Below, one piece after another: positions 6,026 through 13,702 of a stretch of 14,395 nucleotides of DNA. Every line of letters begins with the position of its first letter. Position 1 is the first letter of the stretch. The notes beneath the pieces were generated by a model. It ran no database searches. It was given only the letters and a program-made list of their open reading frames with translations, and had not been told where the DNA came from. The DNA is from Bacillota bacterium. Its GTDB lineage: Bacteria > Bacillota > Limnochordia > Darwinibacteriales > Darwinibacteriaceae. The translations under genes and the position numbers were made by a program. Location of the stretch: the NCBI GenBank assembly GCA_012799115.1, contig JAAZLY010000210.1, forward strand, positions 1 through 14,395, in the 5' to 3' direction.

Positions 6026-6928
6026 CTAGAAACCTACAACATTGCTGAGGGCATGGATCAGAATCCATGGCCAGAGCATACCTGTACGATAGACCCCATA
6101 CGCCATCAAGCTCCCAAACAAACCGGTGCTCGCAACAGCACTTATAGCCAAAGGTACAGTGGGATAAACCCGAAAAGCAAAATCTGGAATGTGCAAGAGA
6201 GCAAACAAACATACAGATAGACCAATTCCCCAAATTGGTTGCTTTGTGATGTCTATGAACAAAGGTTGCATCACGCCACGAAAAAAGAACTCTTCTTGAA
6301 AGCCTGAATACATAATGGCGTATGCCAGAAAGATCCAGCGCTCCATCGTCACGCCACCAGACAAAAATGCTCCCATGTAGATCACCAAGAATGGGATCGC
6401 TGGCTTCAGATCGCCTCCAAAAAAGCCAAATCCATCCCCCTTGACTCCCGATCGATGCAAGACAAGGGTGGGGATCAGCACGAAGAATGGCAAGCTACGC
6501 AAGATGTTAGCGGTCATGTATCCCCCTGGAAACTCAACAAAGAAGTCATGCCAAAGGGTCCATCCCGGTATAAAGGAAAACAAAGGATGTCCCGACATCA
6601 ACCCTTGTCGTTGCAGCCTGTCCACAATCGAGCCTAGGATGAACAAGTAGACAATGACGGTGAGCAAAGCACCTATCTTGATTTGTCGCGATTCCAAGTT
6701 CTGCACTGCGAAGCGATCCCCCATCGGCTTCTCTGACAGGAGATAAATGGACCCTAGGGCAAGAGCGTAGACTAAGATGCCGATGAGCCCGGAGCGTAAT
6801 CCATTAACCGCATTACCACCATAGGTCGTATTCGCCCATACTTTGGCGGACACAAAAAGCAAGGAAAAGATAATGGGGACAGGATGACACGCCAAGCGCC
6901 GATAGAAACGCAACAGTTTTTTCACCAT
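6026..6928 (-). CDS. CPBP-family intramembrane metalloprotease
   Basis: This is a 300-residue membrane protein with about seven to eight hydrophobic segments. It carries the CPBP (CAAX protease and bacteriocin-processing) motifs in order: EEFFFRG (212-218; E212, E213, R217), LLHIPDF with H246, and IHALSN with H292 and N296. These Glu and His residues are the catalytic set of the family, so the protein is probably active. Its substrate is unknown; bacterial members act on prenylated proteins, leader peptides or bacteriocin-linked peptides. The GTG at 6937 has no ribosome site. The ATG at 6928 follows GGGTGG by 5 nt, and the GTG at 6925 is also possible. A weak promoter (TTGGTT-17-TAATTA) lies upstream on the minus strand. 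It lies downstream of the barrel-fusion gene, 154 nt away; a functional link is speculative. Confidence 0.9.
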   Translation of the reverse strand: MVKKLLRFYRRLACHPVPIIFSLLFVSAKVWANTTYGGNAVNGLRSGLIGILVYALALGSIYLLSEKPMGDRFAVQNLESRQIKIGALLTVIVYLFILGSIVDRLQRQGLMSGHPLFSFIPGWTLWHDFFVEFPGGYMTANILRSLPFFVLIPTLVLHRSGVKGDGFGFFGGDLKPAIPFLVIYMGAFLSGGVTMERWIFLAYAIMYSGFQEEFFFRGVMQPLFIDITKQPIWGIGLSVCLFALLHIPDFAFRVYPTVPLAISAVASTGLFGSLMAYGVYRTGMLWPWILIHALSNVVGF

Positions 6929-6971
6929 GGCAACCACCCGTTTGACTAATAATTACTTGCTGAACGATCAA

Positions 6972-7015
6972 AAACCAAGAAGCCAGCTCCTCATGGAGAA
7001 CATGGGTCCCTGGCT
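6972..7015 (-). terminator. Possible terminator after the barrel-fusion gene
   Basis: On the minus strand AGCCAG (7015-7010) pairs with CTGGCT (6986-6981). The large loop itself can form a CATG-based hairpin, and TTCTTGGTTTTT follows. The stem is short and the loop long, so efficiency is uncertain. Confidence 0.4.
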
Positions 7016-7082
7016 GAAAGAGAAACCTACCACGTACCTGTATTGCCCTTTCCACTAAGAAGCAGGCATGCCAGAACTCTTT

Positions 7083-10079
7083 CTAAAAGGAATTGACAAT
7101 GCCAATACTGAAGCTGTGAGTATCTGCTAAGGTCAGGTTTTTGCTGTACTGTGCACCAACCTTTAAGCCTATGGGCGTCTGGTAGGTCAAACCCACACCG
7201 ATACTGTGAAGTACGTTGCTTTGGTCTCGATTACCGCCGTCTTCCCAAATCTTCGCTACCTCATAATTCACATGAGCTGCTAGTTCATGTGTGAAGTACC
7301 GCTGCAGTTCCAACTTAGAATACAGATACATCTCTCCCACAATCATAGGGGAGTTTGTACCTAGTTGCCCATTACCACCCAAACGGAGTTTGCGATCAAA
7401 GGGGATCCCACGTTGCGTCCAGGCTCCACTTAGTTCTACGCCAGCAACGAAGCCTTCACCAAGGTAGGATAGACTCCTCGCCCTAATGTGGCAGCTAGTA
7501 AAGGTCTCAGCCAAGTTTTGTCTGTTTGCTAGAATTGTAGCACCCGCCTGGACCGAAGCGCCTGCCTGGGTCCAAGTGGTAGTGCCAGGTAGACCTGTTT
7601 GTATTGTGGTAGCCAGGGTCACATACTCACCGCTCGGTACAACTAAGCCTGAGGTTGTACTGATGTCATGAACCCTACTCTGTGAATATCCCAGCGTGAG
7701 ACCGATAGCACTGTGTTTCCCTAGGGGGAGATTGCTGGTGACAGAGGCATCCTTACGCTCAAGGCCATATTCGCTCCCCTCGTGTGTACCCCAACCGAGC
7801 TTTGTGTTCATCGTCTGTGACTGGTGACGAAGGGTTATCGGCCAAGGACCCAGCGGGAAGTTCAGGTAAACCATTCTGCGATGACTGGGACCAAAGCTGT
7901 ATTCCCCGCCGATCGACGCTAGTGTCCCTGCCACATTGTAGTACCGTGCAGCTACCGTTTTCTGGGAAAGGTTCAGGATATTCTCTATCACGAAGTGAAC
8001 AGGGTCTAAGTAAAAGCCAAATCCCTCACTGATTCGCACCACGATATCCACGGCATTATCCCCTGTGGGAATCACGTGCACTTGAATCTGATCTAGTGCG
8101 TCTACAGCAGCGAGGCGTCGCTTACCAGACACAAACTGGGCAGCATCAAAGGTTGAACCTGGTTCAAGGTTGACAATGCGGGTAACTGCCTCTTCATTGG
8201 TCCGGTGCGCTCCCAGAATTCGAACCTTAGCAATTTGCCTACCATCAAACTGGCTGTACGCGTCGACATCATTGCAGGGAATAACTTGGGGCGCCTTAAG
8301 GAATCGAGCGATGGCACTATCTCTAGTCGTGAATTGGTACGAAGAATTGGATGATTCTAGGTAGACGGGTCTTTGCGTTCCCACCTCTGCTAGCTGCCGG
8401 AAAAAGACCGTGTCGCCACCCAAATCAGGGGTTTCTATCTCCAACGCCCCTTGATAGTACTCTACCGCAGAAGCTCGATCCCCTGCATTGTCATGGAAGG
8501 ACCCGAGGGTAGCCAAAGCCTCCAACAAGTAGAAAGGCTCCGAAATATGGGGTTTTTCTACGAAGCACTGGAACAAACGTTGGGCTTGCGCCTGATCTCC
8601 CAAACTCAGGTAGGTATGGGCACGTAGGTTCATTACCGCTTCAGCATCTGTAAACTCAGGGTCAAGTTGATCAAGATGATCTAAGGTAGTAGCCAACTCA
8701 TTCTTAGAATAGGCAAGTGTTGCCTTACGGAGACGAAGCCAGTTGACTAGATTGCGATCCTCTTTCGTTGGTTCAATGTTGCGAGAAAAAACGGCCGGTT
8801 CTTCCCCTGCTAACGCTCTAGCCAGGCTAAAGGCATAGAAATCGGAATCTGGAGATCCGCGCCCTTCGTCAGGAATGGAGACCCACATCATCTGCTCCTC
8901 CGGGGAGAACACACAACTCAACAACGAACCGGAGTTATTCACTCCTTCCAAGAGGCCTTCATACTCGGCACTTCCAGGCTTACCCCGATCCCGTAGTAGC
9001 TCTACCATGGACTTTACACCTATGTCACCGTAATGGTCGGAAAAGAACTGAGCGATCCGCTCCTCACGGCGCGCAGAAGACAACCAGCCTGAGGTCTGGT
9101 ACTGTCGCATATACTCGGTGTTGTACCGATTAGTCGCAAACAGCAGTCCGTCCTTGGCTTTCCTGATGGCATAGCGATTTGCATCGACTTCTACCACTAC
9201 TGCATCAGGTAACTTGCTGTCCGAAATCACGATATTCATACCGAAGGTTCGCGGTGTACTGAGTACAAGTTCGATGGCTTCGTCTAAAGTTGATGCATAC
9301 TGCACAATCTGACGCATCAGAAACAACATGGCCATACCGTCGAGGGAGTTGTCGACCTGATCCACCAAGGAGTAGTTCATGGAGACAGTAATTCCTTGGT
9401 TGTTCATAGCCTGCATGGTTCCGGCATAGATGGGGTATATGTGGGTGATAAACGGATACCCGTGATCAGGTTCATAGACCACCACATAGCCATATTGGGC
9501 CCAATCCATCATGGAAAGATTATCGAGGTTACGGGCATGGTACAAGGATCCAGTGGCCGTTGCCTCGTCAAAAGCCACGATGGAGGTACAACCAAAAGTC
9601 ATGCTTAGATCTTGGGACACATTACCGATGATAACGTCCATGGGATCGGCATTCTCGTCTCCGCTTACTCCAAAGACGATACCCTCGAGTTCTTGGAGCA
9701 AATCCTCGGGGATATTCCTACGTATCCAAGGAGCCATCTTGTACTGAAAGTAGAACTTCTTGAAACCCTGAACGAGCCGATCAAATCCTGAGGTTGGGGC
9801 GTTTAGTGGATTGAGCTCATCTTTCAGCGTCAGCAGTTCCTCTTCGGGAAATAAGTGTGCCAGAAACGTTCCATGTTGAAACCCCATCTCATAGGGAGTG
9901 CCCTTGAGGTGCATAAATACCATGGGCCCCATGGTCGTCATATACCCTTTTCCTGCCTGGACCCTATCGCCGATCTGCTCCACAAACACTTCTGGGGAAC
10001 TCTGCGATGAACTAGAGAGCAGTACCATCAAGATTACGGTAACAGCCAGCACCCTGACCATTCGAAAAACGTAGCTCAT
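7083..10079 (-). CDS. C45-type Ntn-hydrolase / TPR / POTRA / Omp85-barrel fusion (type Vd autotransporter-like)
   Basis: This is a 998-residue protein. A signal peptide (about 1-28) precedes a domain (about 45-425) resembling the C45 / acyl-CoA:6-aminopenicillanate acyltransferase family: GTPYEMGFQHG (60-70), nucleophile C164 in FGCTSIVAF (162-170), and HARNLD (181-186). Family members are Ntn hydrolases acting on amide bonds, some cutting themselves just before this Cys. Residues ~440-565 look like TPR helices (e.g. AHTYLSLGDQAQAQRLF). Residues ~615-688 look like one POTRA domain. From ~690 to 998 alternating beta strands end in Phe, as outer-membrane barrels do; about 300 residues fits a 16-strand Omp85 barrel. 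RLGGNGQLGTNS (899-910) sits where Omp85 proteins have LGG..LRGY, but the RG core is altered. Enzyme-POTRA-barrel order matches PlpD-type (type Vd) autotransporters, whose passenger is a patatin lipase. I infer surface display or release of the enzyme; the substrate is unknown. The ATG at 10079 has GGAG 11 nt upstream. Confidence 0.85.
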   Translation of the reverse strand: MSYVFRMVRVLAVTVILMVLLSSSSQSSPEVFVEQIGDRVQAGKGYMTTMGPMVFMHLKGTPYEMGFQHGTFLAHLFPEEELLTLKDELNPLNAPTSGFDRLVQGFKKFYFQYKMAPWIRRNIPEDLLQELEGIVFGVSGDENADPMDVIIGNVSQDLSMTFGCTSIVAFDEATATGSLYHARNLDNLSMMDWAQYGYVVVYEPDHGYPFITHIYPIYAGTMQAMNNQGITVSMNYSLVDQVDNSLDGMAMLFLMRQIVQYASTLDEAIELVLSTPRTFGMNIVISDSKLPDAVVVEVDANRYAIRKAKDGLLFATNRYNTEYMRQYQTSGWLSSARREERIAQFFSDHYGDIGVKSMVELLRDRGKPGSAEYEGLLEGVNNSGSLLSCVFSPEEQMMWVSIPDEGRGSPDSDFYAFSLARALAGEEPAVFSRNIEPTKEDRNLVNWLRLRKATLAYSKNELATTLDHLDQLDPEFTDAEAVMNLRAHTYLSLGDQAQAQRLFQCFVEKPHISEPFYLLEALATLGSFHDNAGDRASAVEYYQGALEIETPDLGGDTVFFRQLAEVGTQRPVYLESSNSSYQFTTRDSAIARFLKAPQVIPCNDVDAYSQFDGRQIAKVRILGAHRTNEEAVTRIVNLEPGSTFDAAQFVSGKRRLAAVDALDQIQVHVIPTGDNAVDIVVRISEGFGFYLDPVHFVIENILNLSQKTVAARYYNVAGTLASIGGEYSFGPSHRRMVYLNFPLGPWPITLRHQSQTMNTKLGWGTHEGSEYGLERKDASVTSNLPLGKHSAIGLTLGYSQSRVHDISTTSGLVVPSGEYVTLATTIQTGLPGTTTWTQAGASVQAGATILANRQNLAETFTSCHIRARSLSYLGEGFVAGVELSGAWTQRGIPFDRKLRLGGNGQLGTNSPMIVGEMYLYSKLELQRYFTHELAAHVNYEVAKIWEDGGNRDQSNVLHSIGVGLTYQTPIGLKVGAQYSKNLTLADTHSFSIGIVNSF

Positions 10080-10094
10080 GTGGTCTTCATCTCC

Positions 10095-10122
10095 AATATA
10101 GATTTATGGTAGTAAATGCCAA
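10095..10122 (-). promoter_or_regulatory. Candidate promoter of the barrel-fusion gene
   Basis: On the minus strand TTGGCA (10122-10117) and TATATT (10100-10095) are 16 nt apart. Transcription would start near 10088, leaving only about 9 nt before the ATG and excluding the GGAG ribosome site at 10094-10091. Either the message is nearly leaderless or this match is fortuitous. The gene must have some promoter here, because a terminator lies at 10192-10215. Confidence 0.3.
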
Positions 10123-10191
10123 TTAGGTAATTATTCTTCGGCAGGAAGTCTCGATCCTCCTTTGAGGCAACCACTCTTAGCACGATGTTTC

Positions 10192-10215
10192 AAAAAATGG
10201 GTTCTGACGAAAACC
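10192..10215 (-). terminator. Rho-independent terminator of the GntR-ABC operon
   Basis: On the minus strand GGTTTT (10215-10210) pairs with AGAACC (10205-10200), with one G-T pair, around the loop CGTC. CATTTTTT (ending at 10192) follows. It lies about 30 nt after the permease stop codon. Confidence 0.65.
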
Positions 10216-10243
10216 TCCACAAGATCCTTGTAATAGGACTAAC

Positions 10244-12187
10244 TCAACTCGCCCTTCCAAGCACCGAACGGCTATAGATGACATAGGTTCCTGCAAAGTA
10301 TAGTCCGTACAGAACAGTAAAGATGGAGAGTGTTACAAACGCATAAAGCGGGATGGCATTGGGTTGTACAATGAAAGCAGCGAACACTTTGTGACTCCCA
10401 ATTGCCAAGAGCAGGAGCAAAGTACAAGGGAGGACTGCTGGAATGAGGAAAAAGATGATCAGCTCCTTTAGGATCAGTCCCTTCCGTTCTGAATCGGTTA
10501 CCCCTAGATGCCGAATGATTGAGTATGCTCGTCGAGCCCTGACAAGGGAAGCAAGCTGCTCAAATCCTAGAACTGTACCAGATAGCACAATGAATATTAC
10601 GCTCATATACAACCCACAAAACGACAGGGCGGAAAAACCAGAGAGTGAGTTGGCGATCCCCCATGCCCTTACCGTTATACTCATGGTCACTCGTTGGCTG
10701 GGAGGAGACAGTACTAGTGGTTTCCATTCATTTCTGATGAATCGGTTTAACTCACCCCGCAGTTCTGCCCTGCCACCGTCTGTAAGGGTGACTACCAGGC
10801 GCGACAGGCTTGCTTCCAATGAATGCGCGACTTCATCCGGTACAATGATGGCACGACCATCAGTACCTACCATACGTGCCTGTTCCATAGGTTCCGAAAA
10901 AATTAGGTCTTCACTGGAAAAGAGCAGTTTCCCGTTCACAGTGATACTCGGATCCAGAGCCAGAGAGCCCTTGATTTCCTTGCGATGTGACCACTCACAA
11001 TGAATAAGGTATTGGTCACCAGCCAAGCCTTGTTCGTCTAGTCCAAGCTGCTGCCTCAGACGGTTATAGTCGGATAGAGCCAAGATTTCCACTGGAATGG
11101 ACGGGTCACGATATAAGTAGTAAGACACATAATCTTCCACTGGGCTCTTGGCACCAATGAAATCCAGCACACCATCAAAGTCTGCAATCTTGGTGTCGAT
11201 GGCGACAGTCACATCATAGGGGTATTCAGCCCGAATGTTCGCTTTATACCCCGCTCCCATCACCAGACCCAAAAACATGGTTGCCAAGGAGAATGCGAGT
11301 AAAAGCGCAGTAACAGCGAGCATTCTTCCTGAACTATTCACCCGACTCCGTAGCTCACCAAGGATGAACAGGTTAGCGTCTCTGTAGATCCGGTTTTTGC
11401 TTCGGCCAAGAAGTTCAACAAGTAACTCGGGAAATCTGCGATAAAACGCATACACACCAAGCAAGACGAGAACGGAACCTAGTATAACTATGAGGAGGGC
11501 CATGTTGCTAGACTCTGAGACTACCCTGCTAAGCAGGATACCTCCAAGGGTCATGATCGCCGCGGAGAATAACAGGTAAAGGGCGTACCACCGAAGGCTA
11601 CGTTCAGTATGTACTTCATTTCTCACATGATCATAGAGTAACTGAATGATCTTGGTGCGCTTAATCACCGTGATAGATTTGACTAGACCCATCCCATACA
11701 TGAGGAGAAAGAGCAAAAAGGACACGAACATGCTTTTGAAGGAAAACCTGAGTTGATACGAGTATGGAACTTCGAAAACGCCCATGGCCATTTTTGCAAA
11801 AACGCTACCAAACAGAGTTCCAATCGCTGTCCCACAGACGAAGGCGGTCAGTCCTATTAAAGCACTCTCTCCTAGGAAGAGACGGACAATTGTCCCGTTT
11901 TCCATCCCCATGAGCAAATACGTGGCAAACTCTCTCTTGCGCTGCACCAAGATAAAATCCATCGCGTAGCTCGTGATAAAGGCACTGATCAGGGCAACTA
12001 CTACCGAAAACAGCAATAGCCCATTCGTGAGCAGCGAGATGTTCTCCGCGAGGGCTCTTACATCATCTGAAAAGCTTAATGACAGAAAGGAGTACATTAA
12101 GGCGCAAACCAAAGTCAATGTGGTAAAGTAGAGCACATAGTTTCTTATGCTCCTGCGCATATTTCTCAGACTGAGTCGGGAATACAT
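10244..12187 (-). CDS. BceB/FtsX-type ABC transporter permease
   Basis: This is a 647-residue membrane protein with about ten membrane segments: near 17-38, 53-80, 104-130, 150-170, 198-220, 228-248, 289-312, 520-545, 575-598 and 612-637. A large extracellular domain (about 313-519) sits between TM7 and TM8. That layout and length are those of BceB-type permeases, which confer resistance to cell-wall-targeting peptides such as bacitracin and often signal to a kinase. The FtsX-like core is visible in the first segments and again at the C-terminal end. The ATG at 12187 has GGGGGG 8 nt upstream and overlaps the ATPase gene by 22 nt, pointing to translational coupling. No BceRS-type regulator pair adjoins it; the local regulator is GntR-type. 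The exported or recognised compound cannot be read from sequence. Confidence 0.9.
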   Translation of the reverse strand: MYSRLSLRNMRRSIRNYVLYFTTLTLVCALMYSFLSLSFSDDVRALAENISLLTNGLLLFSVVVALISAFITSYAMDFILVQRKREFATYLLMGMENGTIVRLFLGESALIGLTAFVCGTAIGTLFGSVFAKMAMGVFEVPYSYQLRFSFKSMFVSFLLFLLMYGMGLVKSITVIKRTKIIQLLYDHVRNEVHTERSLRWYALYLLFSAAIMTLGGILLSRVVSESSNMALLIVILGSVLVLLGVYAFYRRFPELLVELLGRSKNRIYRDANLFILGELRSRVNSSGRMLAVTALLLAFSLATMFLGLVMGAGYKANIRAEYPYDVTVAIDTKIADFDGVLDFIGAKSPVEDYVSYYLYRDPSIPVEILALSDYNRLRQQLGLDEQGLAGDQYLIHCEWSHRKEIKGSLALDPSITVNGKLLFSSEDLIFSEPMEQARMVGTDGRAIIVPDEVAHSLEASLSRLVVTLTDGGRAELRGELNRFIRNEWKPLVLSPPSQRVTMSITVRAWGIANSLSGFSALSFCGLYMSVIFIVLSGTVLGFEQLASLVRARRAYSIIRHLGVTDSERKGLILKELIIFFLIPAVLPCTLLLLLAIGSHKVFAAFIVQPNAIPLYAFVTLSIFTVLYGLYFAGTYVIYSRSVLGRAS

Positions 12188-12939
12188 CCTGAATACCCCC
12201 CAAGATCCTCTAAGATGGCTAGGATCTGCCCAAAGAACTGTGATCTGGTTTGATCACCCCGCTCGAGCTCACGGTAAACGGTTCCATCCCTTAAGAACAA
12301 AATACGCGAAGCATAGCTAGCAGAAAAGGCATCGTGCGTTACCATCAGAATTGTAGCCCGCAGGCTCTGGTTCATTTCCTGCATGGTTTCCATTAGGATT
12401 CGCGAAGAACCACTATCTAGTGCCCCAGTGGGTTCGTCTGCTAAGATCAGAAGGGGTTGATTGATGATGGCGCGGGCACACGCACAGCGTTGTTTTTGCC
12501 CGCCCGACACCTGATAGGGGTACTTCCCAAGCACATCCCCGATACCTAATCGTTCCGCGATCTCATGAACCCTTAGGTCAACCTTCTTTGTGTCTACTTT
12601 GTTGATGACCAACGCCAAAGCAATGTTTTCCTGAACCGTTAATGTATCAAGCAGATTGAAGTCTTGTAAAATGAATCCAAAGTTTTCCCGTCTGAAACGG
12701 GCAAGATCGCGGTCCTTGATGTCAAGCAAGTCCTTTCCATCAAGGTAAATCTGCCCGCTAGTTGGAGTGTCGATAGAAGAGATGCAGTTCAACAACGTGG
12801 TCTTTCCCGAGCCCGAAGCACCCATAATTCCCACAAACTCTCCTTTAGCGATCCTAAAGCTAAGACCGTTGAGAGCACGGGTGATGTTTGGCTCAACTCC
12901 ATAGTCCTTTTTTATGTCGATGGCTTCTAGGATACACAT
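12166..12939 (-). CDS. ABC transporter ATPase (BceA/MacB type)
   Basis: This is a 257-residue ATP-binding subunit that powers the permease encoded just downstream. Walker A GASGSGKT (40-47), Q-loop Q92, signature VSGGQ (144-148), Walker B with D168/E169, D-loop GALD (172-175) and switch H202 are all present. FGFILQDFNLLDTLTVQENI (88-107) is characteristic of the MacB/LolD/BceA group, which drives mechanotransmission across the membrane rather than classical transport. The GTG at 12945 leaves only 2 nt after AAGGAG; the ATG at 12939 leaves 8 nt and is chosen. It overlaps the permease gene by 22 nt. Confidence 0.94.
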   Translation of the reverse strand: MCILEAIDIKKDYGVEPNITRALNGLSFRIAKGEFVGIMGASGSGKTTLLNCISSIDTPTSGQIYLDGKDLLDIKDRDLARFRRENFGFILQDFNLLDTLTVQENIALALVINKVDTKKVDLRVHEIAERLGIGDVLGKYPYQVSGGQKQRCACARAIINQPLLILADEPTGALDSGSSRILMETMQEMNQSLRATILMVTHDAFSASYASRILFLRDGTVYRELERGDQTRSQFFGQILAILEDLGGYSGCIPDSV

Positions 12940-12958
12940 GCACACTGCTCCTTCTCAG

Positions 12959-13066
12959 TTAACTGATACTTCTGTCCTTCCTCTTTCTATACTTCCTGAT
13001 TACTTTGTTGCGAATAGGTACTCCGACGCCAATTAAAAGGCCGACTAGCACAATCGTCAAGTCCAT
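12959..13066 (-). CDS. 35-residue single-span membrane peptide in the GntR-ABC operon
   Basis: An ATG at 13066 opens 35 codons to TAA at 12959. Ribosome site GGGAGG lies 7 nt upstream, better than that of many neighbours. The product has a hydrophobic helix (residues 3-18, LTIVLVGLLIGVGVPI) followed by a highly basic tail (RNKVIRKYRKRKDR), so by the positive-inside rule the C-terminus should face the cytoplasm. It lies 23 nt after the GntR stop and 19 nt before the ATPase start, filling an otherwise empty gap in the operon. Small membrane peptides beside ABC transporters often modulate the permease; that role here is inference. No homolog is known to me. Confidence 0.7.
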   Translation of the reverse strand: MDLTIVLVGLLIGVGVPIRNKVIRKYRKRKDRSIS

Positions 13067-13089
13067 ACGACCACCTCCCTCACAGAAAA

Positions 13090-13482
13090 TCACTCTGCGG
13101 ATTGCATCTCTAGTAGAACATCCAGAAGATGATGTAGTTCCTCTGGAGATAGATCCGCCATCCGAGCCACCTTGATTGCCTCAAACAGTGCTTCCTCCAC
13201 TTGGCGAACGAGTTGTTCCCTAAGTAATTCCTGCCCGCGTTTCATCACAAAGCAGCCACGCCCCTGGACATTCTTGACGAAGCCTTCTTCTTCCAGCTCG
13301 GCGTAGGCTCTAGACACTGTCAGCACACTAATTCGCAGTTCCTTGGCGACTGTTCGTAGTGATGGGCATGCTTGTTCCTCCTGCAACTCACCTGACAAGA
13401 TCGCCTCCTTAACCTGCTGTTTGATCTGTTCGTAGATTGGCATGTCGGACCCATTCGAAATAATCAGTCTCATATCTCTCAT
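13090..13482 (-). CDS. YtrA-type GntR-family transcriptional repressor
   Basis: This is a 130-residue protein. Its N-terminal winged helix (about 16-80) has the GntR pattern: PIYEQIKQQVKEAILSGEL (15-33), PSLRTVAKELRISVLTVSRAY (40-60) and LEEEGFVKNVQGRGCFV (63-79). Only about 50 residues follow, forming helices, which marks the YtrA subfamily: these regulators lack a large effector domain and usually repress an adjacent ABC-transporter operon. That is the arrangement here. The ATG at 13482 is preferred (GTGAGA about 8 nt upstream); the TTG at 13485 and ATG at 13473 are alternatives. It probably binds the palindrome at 13495-13518 and represses itself and the transporter. The inducing signal is not evident. 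Confidence 0.92.
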   Translation of the reverse strand: MRDMRLIISNGSDMPIYEQIKQQVKEAILSGELQEEQACPSLRTVAKELRISVLTVSRAYAELEEEGFVKNVQGRGCFVMKRGQELLREQLVRQVEEALFEAIKVARMADLSPEELHHLLDVLLEMQSAE

Positions 13483-13494
13483 CAACCGTTCTCA

Positions 13495-13518
13495 CTGTTA
13501 TATCTGTTTATATAACAG
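13495..13518 (-). promoter_or_regulatory. Perfect 9-6-9 inverted repeat, likely GntR operator
   Basis: CTGTTATAT (13495-13503) and ATATAACAG (13510-13518) are perfect complements around a 6-nt spacer. The repeat starts at the end of the -10 box and covers the expected transcription start. A dimeric GntR/YtrA repressor bound here would block initiation, giving autoregulation. Confidence 0.75.
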
Positions 13519-13545
13519 CATAGCAGATAGCACAAAAAATGACAA
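13517..13545 (-). promoter_or_regulatory. Promoter of the GntR-ABC operon
   Basis: On the minus strand TTGTCA (13545-13540) and TATGCT (13522-13517) are 17 nt apart. An alternative is TTGTGC with TATAAA, also 17 nt apart, lying 8 nt further downstream with its -10 inside the palindrome. Both versions overlap the operator. Confidence 0.6.
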
Positions 13546-13593
13546 CAACTTCAGCCCTCACACAGTTCACCAGCCGATTTCCTGCTCCATAGC

Positions 13594-13626
13594 AAAAAAA
13601 CCTTCCCAGGGCTTTCCCCGTGAAGG
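13594..13626 (-). terminator. Rho-independent terminator of the AraC-family gene
   Basis: On the minus strand CCTTC (13626-13622) pairs with GAAGG (13605-13601). After an A-G mismatch, CGGGG pairs with CCCTG around the loop AAAG, and seven T residues (13600-13594) follow. It lies about 77 nt after the AraC stop codon and separates that gene from the GntR promoter. Confidence 0.75.
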
Positions 13627-13702
13627 ATTGGCGGTAGGTGGATCTGGTCAGAAATTAGCACAAAGCACTTGGTGTAGAACGTGGAAAATAAGGATGACGT
13701 GA

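Noticed and set aside
10443..11003. 186-codon plus-strand ORF antisense to the ABC permease
   Set aside because: The opposite strand has a full, well-supported membrane protein. The antisense product is Ser/Arg-rich and has no recognisable domain.
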